The notes below the pieces were generated by a model. It worked only from the letters and a program-made list of their open reading frames with translations. It did not search any database and was not told the DNA's origin. Shown here piece by piece: positions 1 through 5,715 of a stretch of 8,650 bases of DNA (position 1 is the stretch's first letter; each line of letters begins with the position of its first letter). The DNA lies in the NCBI GenBank assembly GCA_030652715.1, contig JAUSQB010000059.1, positions 1-8,650 on the forward strand, written 5' to 3'. The position numbers were made by a program, and so were the translations under genes. The stretch comes from Rugosibacter sp. (GTDB taxonomy: Bacteria > Pseudomonadota > Gammaproteobacteria > Burkholderiales > Rhodocyclaceae).

Positions 1-907
1 CAGCGCGGTGCGTCCCTTCGGGAACTTTTTTGACATTTATGCCGCGCTGGGTGAGGAGTTTGGGCACGATGTTTTCGGTAGCGTAATGAACAAAATAGCG
101 GAATTCCGCACCGGTTTCTTTTTGCAGCCTGAGCAATATCGCGCAGTAGCCTTCCAGGTTTTTCTTGAGCAGCGCGTTTGAATTCTTGCCGTGGAACGAG
201 AAATTCACGCCGATAACCGGCGGAGTGTTTGCTGGATGAATTGTGGCGGAGGGCGTCTGCATCCCCATGGCATGAAAGAAATGCAGCGCTGGGTCGCCGA
301 TCAGGTGAATGGGTTTTGATGTTAAGGGTGCCAAAGCGGATTGGGTCGCCGCATCGCGCACCGAGACGGCCTGCGCATAATCCAGCAGTTGGGTGACCAG
401 TGCCGCATCCTCCGGGTGCAGGCTGACAGACGCATCTAAATTCATTTGCCCCGGCCTGTTCAAGCCCACGCCAAAGAAAAAAGCAGGGATGGCATGGCGG
501 CGCAAGGCGTCGAGATCATCTTTTATTCGTGAAGGGAGCCGCCCATTCGCGGTAAGAAAAAAGTACCCACTGCCACTAAAAATCAGCATGGTTTTGTGAT
601 GGTCTTCATTCTTGAATGAATGCTGGCCAAGTTCCCCCCAGTTCATGGGCAGGATGTCCGCTTCCGGTAGCGCGCGCTGGATGAATGCGGCGGTGGATTG
701 ATAAATCGCCACATCGCCCAGGTTGATGGTGTCCTGCCCCTCGTAGTTACGATAGTCGAGATGCGAGAGATCGCCATGACGAAAGTGGGTGGCATCGCGA
801 TAGCCATGCAATTTGCGGCGCGCAGCGGTACGCAATTGCTCCATCACGGATAAGGGCGGGCGGGGCTTGGCTTCGGCGCCGTAGAGGATGAATGTTGTTT
901 TATTCAT
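1..907 (-). CDS. Polysaccharide pyruvyl transferase family protein, 3' end outside window
   Basis: This frame opens at an ATG (907-905) and stays open for 302 codons to the window edge, so the C-terminus is missing. The protein matches the polysaccharide pyruvyl transferase family (WcaK/CsaB-like), whose members typically move pyruvate from phosphoenolpyruvate onto a sugar as a ketal. Visible landmarks are INLGDVAIYQ near residue 61 (the family's N-x-GD-x-A loop), FFFGVGLN near 143, VSVRDAATQSAL near 181, IGDPAL near 203 and VIGVNFSFHG near 231. The family's RMH-type C-terminal motif would lie beyond base 1 and cannot be checked. The start is 4 nt after the stop of the preceding pyruvyl transferase gene and has no clear Shine-Dalgarno, which suggests translational coupling. 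The family call is firm; substrate and true activity are unknown, since some family members are not proven pyruvyl transferases. Confidence 0.88.
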   Translation of the reverse strand, partial: MNKTTFILYGAEAKPRPPLSVMEQLRTAARRKLHGYRDATHFRHGDLSHLDYRNYEGQDTINLGDVAIYQSTAAFIQRALPEADILPMNWGELGQHSFKNEDHHKTMLIFSGSGYFFLTANGRLPSRIKDDLDALRRHAIPAFFFGVGLNRPGQMNLDASVSLHPEDAALVTQLLDYAQAVSVRDAATQSALAPLTSKPIHLIGDPALHFFHAMGMQTPSATIHPANTPPVIGVNFSFHGKNSNALLKKNLEGYCAILLRLQKETGAEFRYFVHYATENIVPKLLTQRGINVKKVPEGTHRA

Positions 908-911
908 TAAG

Positions 912-1901
912 CTAATTAGTTTGGGATAGGTTTTTTAATAAAGGAGCCAGATTTTTTTTCGACAGCATCAAGATTGCCGGTAGTCTTGAGGCAATGATTT
1001 GCCTAATTTCTTCATGTTGATTCCAAGCCTTGCAAAGCGTGCTGTTGAGTTTTTCGGATAGACATTCATCCGGCGTTAATAGCAAGCCCTGGCCATTGAG
1101 GCCAAAATGCATAAAAAGACCTTCAAATTTATCCTGGTAGGCGATGCCTACCGTAGGCGTTCCAGCGCCTAACGCTGCGATGGCCAAGTGCATTCGCCCC
1201 GTCAATAGGCAATCCAAATGGCTCATCAGCCCTTTGACTTCTGAGGGGTTATTTGTTTTGAAACACCATGCGCGATCAGCAAAGGTGGCGGCATATTTTG
1301 CAGTGAATGTTTCTGCCAATGCCACGTCCCCGCTTTTTTTCTTGAAATCGTGCGGTATGAAAAGATAGCTGACCGGTCGTTGATCAATAGTGGCGGGTAA
1401 GTAATCAATAAATTGTTCGACGAACTGATCAATGTTGTTTGCAAGTCGGCCAAAGGCATGGAAGTTAATGTTCAAGCCAACAACCAAGCCATTGTTTTCT
1501 CTTTGTTGTCTTATCCATGTCAATACCGCATCGCCAGGATGGCTTGGGCGAAGCAAGAATGCTACATCGGCCACCAGGTCGGATTGACATTTCGTGAGCT
1601 GGCTAAAACGTTGTCGTGAAGGCTCGTCACGAATGAAAACCGCAATGTTTTTCTTCAAGGTCGAGAATGCATGAAGCACTGACGGGTGCGGAGATTGATT
1701 AAAACTGAAGCCAAGAATGGAGACGGAGACGTTGCATCGGCTGGCATGGTTTGCCAAGGCTATGAGTTGACAAACAAAGCCCGGATCATAGTGACCATCC
1801 ATGATGTCAGCGCCCAGCATGACGACCCCCTTAGCTTCAAGCAGGGCGCGATGAAAGTTCGTGATTCCGTGTGTTTTATTGAATACGCCAATCACCCGCA
1901 T
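912..1901 (-). CDS. C-terminal part of the split pyruvyl transferase, as an open frame
   Basis: If annotated separately, this 329-residue frame begins at the ATG 30 nt after the interrupting TAA. It carries most of the polysaccharide pyruvyl transferase family domain, including the TGRMHLAIAALGAGTP motif near residue 234 and a following AYQDKFEG segment typical of the family's second half. It lacks the N-terminal GD-x-A loop, which sits in the preceding frame. No Shine-Dalgarno is visible at a usable distance from this ATG: the bases before it are CGTCGGCCCC, and the nearest AAGGA is about 30 nt away. Independent translation therefore looks inefficient. I read it as the downstream half of one broken gene. 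Confidence 0.5.
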   Translation of the reverse strand: MRVIGVFNKTHGITNFHRALLEAKGVVMLGADIMDGHYDPGFVCQLIALANHASRCNVSVSILGFSFNQSPHPSVLHAFSTLKKNIAVFIRDEPSRQRFSQLTKCQSDLVADVAFLLRPSHPGDAVLTWIRQQRENNGLVVGLNINFHAFGRLANNIDQFVEQFIDYLPATIDQRPVSYLFIPHDFKKKSGDVALAETFTAKYAATFADRAWCFKTNNPSEVKGLMSHLDCLLTGRMHLAIAALGAGTPTVGIAYQDKFEGLFMHFGLNGQGLLLTPDECLSEKLNSTLCKAWNQHEEIRQIIASRLPAILMLSKKNLAPLLKNLSQTN

Positions 1902-1928
1902 GGGGCCGACGCCTGGAATGTCGATGTC

Positions 1929-1931
1929 TTA
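1929..1931 (-). other. In-frame TAA interrupting the pyruvyl transferase reading frame
   Basis: Read on the minus strand the context is AAG GAC TAA GAC ATC GAC. Any one-base change to AAA, CAA or GAA would restore a lysine, glutamine or glutamate codon and a full-length family protein. The same frame continues open on both sides. Confidence 0.85.
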
Positions 1932-2213
1932 GTCCTTATACCCGGCGATGCAAACCTGTGTTGATGGGCTATTGGCTTTGATGGCATTGATGACGCTCGT
2001 CATCATGGCAACATCCCCCAGAGAGCCGAGCAGGCTATTTGCATCGGTGGCAAACAGCAGGACTTTGTCCCGCTGGTGCTGTGTTAGCGAGAAGCGGCTT
2101 AGCAGGCGTAACAAAAAAAGCCTTGTCGAGACGGTCAACATTATCCTGATAAAAGGTTTTATTCCTTTTAGCTTTTCAGCCAGGCTTTGTTTGGTTTTCG
2201 TGTCGTGGGCCAT
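1929..2213 (-). CDS. N-terminal part of the split pyruvyl transferase, as an open frame
   Basis: This 94-residue frame has a plausible ribosome binding site (AGGAAA, 11 nt from the ATG) and starts 19 nt after the upstream glycosyltransferase gene. It is therefore probably translated, but it would yield only the first Rossmann-like segment. It contains a basic N-terminal region with a hydrophobic stretch (residues 22-37), then KVLLFATDANSLLGSLGDVA, which holds the glycine-aspartate loop of pyruvyl transferase family proteins. The product ends at IAGYKD, just after the second beta strand, and is unlikely to fold or work alone. Confidence 0.5.
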   Translation of the reverse strand: MAHDTKTKQSLAEKLKGIKPFIRIMLTVSTRLFLLRLLSRFSLTQHQRDKVLLFATDANSLLGSLGDVAMMTSVINAIKANSPSTQVCIAGYKD

Positions 2214-2223
2214 GTCGCGTTAA

Positions 2224-2230
2224 GTTTCCT
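2224..2230 (-). promoter_or_regulatory. Shine-Dalgarno for the split pyruvyl transferase gene
   Basis: The minus strand reads AGGAAAC in the 19-nt gap between the TAA of the GT4 gene (2235-2233) and the ATG at 2213. It is the best ribosome binding match near this start and supports ATG 2213 as the true start of the long interrupted gene. Confidence 0.55.
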
Positions 2231-2232
2231 GT

Positions 2233-3414
2233 TTATTGCGTTTGCGCAGGGAAAACAGACTGGAGTGTATACCCGACTTGCTTGGCAAACGAGTCGAACG
2301 ATAGTTTTCGCAGGACGCTATGATGTCCGGTTTGTGCAAGCTTCAAGGCCAACTCGCGGTCTGTTAATAAGGCGGTACAGTGTGCGGCAAAAGCATCGTC
2401 GTCATACGCCACAAGGAGGTCTTTATTTTCCACAAAGTAATTTCGCCATCCATTAAAAGCATAAACGCTGACAACACCCGGGCGATTATGCGCCAGGGCT
2501 TCCGGCACCTTAATGTTTGAGCCACCGCCGGACAACACGGGAACAACGCAAATAGCCGCATTTTTATAAGCCGCATCAATGTTTTCGGCATAGCCTTCTG
2601 CGATGCAATTCGGAAAGGTATTCCAGCGCTTTAAATTTTCCGGTGTGCTTTTGCCCACAATCCTGAATTGGGCGGATGGGTTTTTTGCAAGAATCTTCGG
2701 CCAGATATGGGCCAGAAAATGTTCCACTGCAATGATGTTCGGCTGCCAGGACATGAAGCCCACAAACAGCAGGGTTTTGCCGTCAGATGCTGAGTAATCG
2801 GCCGGGTGTTGGGGGAAGGCCGGCATGTTGCTGAGTAACCCGCCTTTTAGCTGGGGGAAGGCTTTTTGGTCGCGCTCACAAACAAACAAAAAGGTGGCGC
2901 TTTTGAGGCGTGCCGCTTTTAAGCGCCATGTGATGAGGCGTTGATTAAGCCACTTGACCGCTTCTTTGAGGAGGGCACGCGGGGAATTTAAGAGTGACCA
3001 TGAAATGCTGTAAATCGGATCGTCAAAGTCAATGATGAGTGGTTTATTGCCGGGCAAATTGAATTTCAGGTAAGGCGTGATGTAGCGGCAAACAATGCAG
3101 TCGTACTGGTTGAAATCGATGGTGTTGGTAAGCAGGGTTGAGAGCCGTTTTGAGGGCAGCCCGCACCAGGCGCGATCCAGCAAGTTTTTCGGCACATAGT
3201 TAAGGTGGAAGAGCTTGCCGCCACCGAGTTCAGCGGGCAGGTCAGTTGTGTGATTAGGTGCATCGGTTTCAGACAATAAGACCACATCCGTTGTGGCGTA
3301 TTGACCAAGTGCCTTGAGTAGAAAGTGCGTTCGTTGACCTGCGCCATAGTTGGTGCATTGTGGGTCGTGATAGGTCAGCAAGAGGCTGCGCCGTGGGGTT
3401 TGGGGCGGAGTCAT
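2233..3414 (-). CDS. GT4-type glycosyltransferase (group 1)
   Basis: The 393-residue product looks like a retaining GT-B glycosyltransferase of the GT4 type, which transfers a nucleotide-activated sugar to a lipid-linked oligosaccharide at the cytoplasmic face of the membrane. The N-terminal half has a glycine-containing loop (CTNYGAGQRTHFLL, residues 20-33) and LIIDFDDPIYS near 126. The C-terminal donor-binding half opens with TLLFVGFMSWQPNIIAVEHF (215-234). It continues with AQFRIVGK, IAEGYAENIDAAYKNAAICV and GGGSNIKVPEALAHNRPGVV (296-315), the usual family C-terminal signature including the EAL glutamate. Length is normal for the family. An in-frame stop lies two codons upstream of the chosen ATG, so no longer start exists. 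The Shine-Dalgarno is weak (GAGACGG). Donor and acceptor sugars cannot be told from sequence. Confidence 0.9.
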   Translation of the reverse strand: MTPPQTPRRSLLLTYHDPQCTNYGAGQRTHFLLKALGQYATTDVVLLSETDAPNHTTDLPAELGGGKLFHLNYVPKNLLDRAWCGLPSKRLSTLLTNTIDFNQYDCIVCRYITPYLKFNLPGNKPLIIDFDDPIYSISWSLLNSPRALLKEAVKWLNQRLITWRLKAARLKSATFLFVCERDQKAFPQLKGGLLSNMPAFPQHPADYSASDGKTLLFVGFMSWQPNIIAVEHFLAHIWPKILAKNPSAQFRIVGKSTPENLKRWNTFPNCIAEGYAENIDAAYKNAAICVVPVLSGGGSNIKVPEALAHNRPGVVSVYAFNGWRNYFVENKDLLVAYDDDAFAAHCTALLTDRELALKLAQTGHHSVLRKLSFDSFAKQVGYTLQSVFPAQTQ

Positions 3415-3476
3415 GACTTATGTCGCCGTCTCGCCAGCGCCGACTTTTTGGCGGTTTATAAATTGGGCGTGCATCG

Positions 3477-4286
3477 CTAGGCTGTTTCCGGTTTGTCAGT
3501 ATTCAAATACTTGAGCTTCAAATACTTGAGATAAACCGTATCCCGCACATACTTGCCAAGTATCCACCCCGGTGCCCCATCGCGCCAGCCGCCGTAGAGC
3601 AGGTGCCAGCGCGCCCAGATCAGCCACGGGTAGATGGTAATTTTCAGCCAGGAGGATGGCTCGCCTTTAGCCTGCATGTCTTCTGCGGCGAGTTTTGTGT
3701 AGAGGCCGATTTTTGCGTAAAGGTCATCAATGCTGTCGCAGCTGTAATGCAGCAGAGGTTCGTTGATCTGGCCGATCTTGGCGCCATCCAGTTGCAGTTG
3801 TTCATGAATGATGCGGCTGCCACGATGGCTCAAGCGCTCACGCTGAAACAGGCGGACAATGAATTCAGGGGTTTTGACGGGGTAAAAATTGCGCACAGGT
3901 TGCCCCATGAAAAACCAATTTCTGCGGATGGAAAATCCGTCAGGCGTTGTTCCTGCATCGTTTTGAAAGTGGGTGTTTTTGAACTGCTGCAAGCGTTTGC
4001 CGAGTGCTTCTGAGACGACTTCATCCGAATCCAGCGCCAGTACCCAAGGGCAGGTGCAATGATCTTCGGCAAAAATGCGCTGGTCGCGAAAGTTGTCAAA
4101 ACTGCGCGTGAGAATGGTCGCGCCAAAGCTGCAGGCTATTGTCAGTGTCTGGTCTGTGCTGCCTGAATCCACAATGAGAATTTCATCCGCTATCTGCTGG
4201 ATGGAGACGAGCACCTGCGCCAGACGGCGTTCGCTGTTATAGGTGAGGATGTAGCAGGATAGCGGGGTGGGCGCTGTGGTAGTCAT
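3477..4286 (-). CDS. Family 2 glycosyltransferase, WaaE/LgtF-like
   Basis: The 269-residue product is an inverting GT-A glycosyltransferase of family 2, most like the beta-glucosyltransferase subgroup that includes WaaE/KdtX and LgtF of lipopolysaccharide core synthesis. It opens with the nucleotide-binding strand CYILTYNSERRL (residues 11-22), then EILIVDSGSTDQT (35-47). The metal-binding D-x-D is in WVLALDSDEV (D86, D88). A later RGSRIIHEQL carries the H-E pair common in this subgroup. The C-terminal third is aromatic and basic (IYPWLIWARWHLLYGGWRDG), probably membrane-associating. The ATG overlaps the TGA of the upstream glycosyltransferase in an ATGA and has no Shine-Dalgarno, so coupling is likely. 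The acceptor may be polysaccharide repeat unit or lipid A core; the neighbours favour the former. Confidence 0.92.
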   Translation of the reverse strand: MTTTAPTPLSCYILTYNSERRLAQVLVSIQQIADEILIVDSGSTDQTLTIACSFGATILTRSFDNFRDQRIFAEDHCTCPWVLALDSDEVVSEALGKRLQQFKNTHFQNDAGTTPDGFSIRRNWFFMGQPVRNFYPVKTPEFIVRLFQRERLSHRGSRIIHEQLQLDGAKIGQINEPLLHYSCDSIDDLYAKIGLYTKLAAEDMQAKGEPSSWLKITIYPWLIWARWHLLYGGWRDGAPGWILGKYVRDTVYLKYLKLKYLNTDKPETA

Positions 4287-5134
4287 ACGGCGAAACGGGG
4301 CAGGCCGAAATGATCGCGCAGTTGATCTGAAATACGCTGATAGACGGCTTTGGGTTTGAGTTTGACAAAGTGTGCAAATGAGGGCGAGTGTTGCACGTGT
4401 TTGCGCGGGAAAAATCGGCCCAGCAGACGGAAGTCGTCATGCCGGGTGATCTGGCTGGTGCGGGTGAAGGGGTCAAAGTGAATGTTGGAGGCGTTAATCG
4501 TCGTGATTTGTATGCTGCCTTCGGCCGGGCGGTAGCTGACTGTCGGGGTATGCAGTTTGCCTAAGGTGGCACCAATAAAGGGTTCATCCGCCAGTTGCAG
4601 CTTGTTGCGGTGAAATGAGCCGAGCAGTTCTTTGTGGTTTTCCACGAGGTCCAGCGCGGTGGCGAAAAAATGGTCGGATTCAGCGCCCTGGCGGAAGTAA
4701 AAAACACCGGAATTCAAGGTGCGCATGTAGTCAATGCCAAGTTTTTTAATCACTTCGGCAATATCGAATCCGTACCAGCGGCCTGAGGTAACTTTGCTGC
4801 CCGGGCTGCAAAAACCGGGGCTTTGAAATTTGGCCCAGTGTCTGTCCATATCGTTTTTGAGCAGTATGCAGTCGGAATCGACAAACAGGGTCTCGTCAAA
4901 TGGGCTGACTTCATTGACGCGCAGTTTGTTAAGGCAGCCGTGAAATCCGGGCTTGGCGTCCATAAAAGTGATCTGGTCAATGTATTTGCGGTAATCCTCG
5001 GGGATGTCCATGGTGCGGTCGGTCACGATACATACCGGGCGGGTGGGGTCGTTGAGCTTTAATGAGAGCACCAGGTTCATGGCCAGATCAAGATAAAAGC
5101 GGCTGCCGGTGGCGAGGGTGATGTAGCCTTGCAT
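4283..5134 (-). CDS. GT8-like GT-A glycosyltransferase
   Basis: The 283-residue protein has the layout of a GT-A nucleotide-diphospho-sugar transferase. It starts with an N-terminal strand and helix (YITLATGSRFYLDLAMNLVL, residues 4-23) and CIVTDR. A D-x-D motif sits in DETLFVDSDCILLKN (D86, D88), and NSGVFYFRQG near 141 matches the N-S-G-V segment seen after the D-x-D in GT8-type enzymes. ADEPFIGATL is a plausible acceptor-side element. It is probably cytoplasmic and adds a sugar to the growing unit. The start has a good Shine-Dalgarno (AGGA, 5 nt from the ATG). It is the first gene after the DUF559 block and overlaps the next glycosyltransferase by 4 nt. I do not recognise a named orthologue; the fold assignment is more certain than the family number. 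Confidence 0.8.
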   Translation of the reverse strand: MQGYITLATGSRFYLDLAMNLVLSLKLNDPTRPVCIVTDRTMDIPEDYRKYIDQITFMDAKPGFHGCLNKLRVNEVSPFDETLFVDSDCILLKNDMDRHWAKFQSPGFCSPGSKVTSGRWYGFDIAEVIKKLGIDYMRTLNSGVFYFRQGAESDHFFATALDLVENHKELLGSFHRNKLQLADEPFIGATLGKLHTPTVSYRPAEGSIQITTINASNIHFDPFTRTSQITRHDDFRLLGRFFPRKHVQHSPSFAHFVKLKPKAVYQRISDQLRDHFGLPRFAV

Positions 5135-5139
5135 GGGTA

Positions 5140-5143
5140 TCCT
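5140..5143 (-). promoter_or_regulatory. Shine-Dalgarno of the GT8-like gene
   Basis: The minus strand reads CAACAGGATACCCATG, placing AGGA five bases before the ATG at 5134. This is among the clearest ribosome binding sites in the window and fits a gene that follows an insertion rather than being coupled to its upstream neighbour. I found no convincing promoter in the 51 nt between the DUF559 stop and this start. Confidence 0.6.
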
Positions 5144-5185
5144 GTTGATGTGTATCGGGTGTGAGCCAATGATGATTGAAAAGTC

Positions 5186-5650
5186 TTACGGTTTTGTACT
5201 GGTCATGCGAGGGACATTTGAACATGTTGGACAAATAAATATATTCCCCCCTCTCCCCTCGCGGGAGATGCCTGCCGCGAAGCGGAGTTCCAGGTACGCA
5301 GAGCGGGGTTGGGGGAGAGGGGGTAGAGTCACCGCCGCCATTACAGTTTCCAATACTCCTTCCAGATTACTCATGATTTCATTGTTCCAGAACCGCAGCA
5401 CCTTGAACCCTTGCGCACGCAACCAAGCATCTCGGCTTTCATCACGAAGCGCATCATTATGCTGTCCGCCATCGGCTTCTACGATCAGTCGTGCTCCAAA
5501 ATGTACAAAATCGACTATATAAGGCCCCATTGGTTGTTGGCGTCTGAATTTTTCGCCATTCAGGCGATGCGCACGCAAGTGCCGCCACAGCTTGGTCTCG
5601 CTCTCGGTCATGCGGTGTCGCAGATGCTTGGCAAATTCCCGCTGCTCCAT
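5186..5650 (-). CDS. DUF559 (Vsr-like) endonuclease domain protein
   Basis: The 154-residue product matches the DUF559 family, small proteins with a predicted PD-(D/E)XK / very-short-patch-repair nuclease fold. Family features are visible in order: TESETKLWRHLRAHRL (15-30), KFRRQQPMGPYIVDF (34-48, D47), LIVEADGGQH (55-64, with E58, D60, Q63, H64) and FKVLRFWNNEI (82-92). The domain ends near residue 107. What follows (LPPLPQPRSAYLELR..., about residues 109-136) is translated from a GC-rich repeat, and the last residues come from unique DNA beyond it. The ATG directly follows the second copy of that repeat, whose GGAG lies 8 nt upstream as a Shine-Dalgarno. Its function has nothing evident to do with the surrounding sugar genes. 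Its cellular role is unproven, and it may travel with the repeats. Confidence 0.88.
   Translation of the reverse strand: MEQREFAKHLRHRMTESETKLWRHLRAHRLNGEKFRRQQPMGPYIVDFVHFGARLIVEADGGQHNDALRDESRDAWLRAQGFKVLRFWNNEIMSNLEGVLETVMAAVTLPPLPQPRSAYLELRFAAGISREGRGGNIFICPTCSNVPRMTSTKP
5246..5323 (-). repeat. Left GC-rich repeat, inverted relative to the right copy
   Basis: The outer arms CCCCCTCTCCCC (5247-5258) and GGGGAGAGGGGG (5312-5323) form a perfect 12-bp inverted repeat. Bases 5248-5268 match the minus strand of the right copy at 20 of 21 positions, and GGGGTTGGGG plus GAGAGGGG (from 5305) matches its second half. Compared with the right copy it holds 36 extra bases (5269-5304) with a small CCGC-GAA-GCGG hairpin. 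It lies inside the 3' part of the DUF559 reading frame. Confidence 0.8.
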
Positions 5651-5652
5651 TT

Positions 5653-5692
5653 ACCCCTCTCCCCAACCCCTCTCCCGCAAGGGGAGAGGGGC
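5653..5692 (+). repeat. Right GC-rich palindromic repeat
   Basis: CCCCTCTCCCC (5654-5664) can pair with GGGGAGAGGGG (5681-5691) over 11 perfect bases. The alternative inner stem, CCCCTCTCCC (5667-5676) with GGGAGAGGGG (5682-5691), leaves a 5-base loop. On the plus strand it would encode the PLSPTPLPQGERG-type peptide. It begins 24 nt beyond the flippase stop and ends at the DUF559 start. On the transcribed minus strand no U-run follows the hairpin, so I do not call it an intrinsic terminator, though it could still slow or process the transcript. Confidence 0.8.
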
Positions 5693-5715
5693 TTTTGGCG
5701 TGATATCTAAGATGT

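Larger units (their letters stand above)
912..2213 (-). pseudogene. Polysaccharide pyruvyl transferase gene split by an in-frame TAA at codon 95
   Basis: One 433-codon frame runs from ATG 2213 to TAG 912-914 and is interrupted only by TAA at 1931-1929. Both sides are in the same frame, so this is a nonsense codon and not a frameshift. The part before the stop holds the family's N-terminal loop GSLGDVAMMTSV (residues 63-74). The part after it holds VVMLGADIMDGHY, SILGFSFNQS, VFIRDEPSRQRF, VADVAFLL, VGLNINFH and TGRMHLAIAALGAGTP (the last near codon 338). Each part alone lacks half of the two-domain fold. Codons 96-104, between the TAA and the next ATG, read as ordinary protein (DIDIPGVGP). Neighbouring genes end with TAA, so TAA is a normal stop here. 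The product would be a pyruvate ketal transferase acting on a polysaccharide unit. It may be an inactivated gene, a two-piece protein, a readthrough case or a sequencing error; nonsense inactivation or error is most likely. Confidence 0.8.
5246..5692. mobile_element. Candidate DUF559 cassette bounded by inverted repeats
   Basis: Two copies of one repeat type face each other around the DUF559 domain, like terminal inverted repeats of a 447-bp element. It sits between the flippase and the glycosyltransferase genes without breaking either. No transposase is encoded and no clear target duplication is visible at the ends. Mobility is therefore inference, and it could only move with help from elsewhere. 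An alternative is that each repeat is an independent dispersed palindrome that happens to flank the gene. Confidence 0.4.

Noticed and set aside
1899..1931. A frameshift as the explanation for the split pyruvyl transferase.
   Set aside because: The distance from the TAA to the downstream ATG is 30 nt and both halves share one frame, so a stop codon, not a frameshift, separates them.
3418..3474. An 18-codon leader-like frame (MHAQFINRQK...) in the gap before the GT4 gene, in the same frame and ending two codons before its ATG.
   Set aside because: There is no Shine-Dalgarno and no family resemblance, and the GT4 protein already begins at the normal place for its fold, so neither a leader peptide nor a broken N-terminus is supported.
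3603..4013. A 136-codon plus-strand open frame.
   Set aside because: It is antisense to the family 2 glycosyltransferase, which has clear catalytic motifs; it resembles nothing.
5653..5692. Right palindrome as a rho-independent terminator of the flippase transcript.
   Set aside because: On the minus strand the hairpin is followed by TAAATGGAG rather than a T-run, and it doubles as the DUF559 ribosome binding region. The T-run is on the plus-strand side, where no gene ends.
5411..5710. A plus-strand frame ending in a PLSPTPLPQGERG peptide.
   Set aside because: It is antisense to the DUF559 domain, and the peptide is merely the translation of the GC-rich palindrome, a common source of spurious small proteins.
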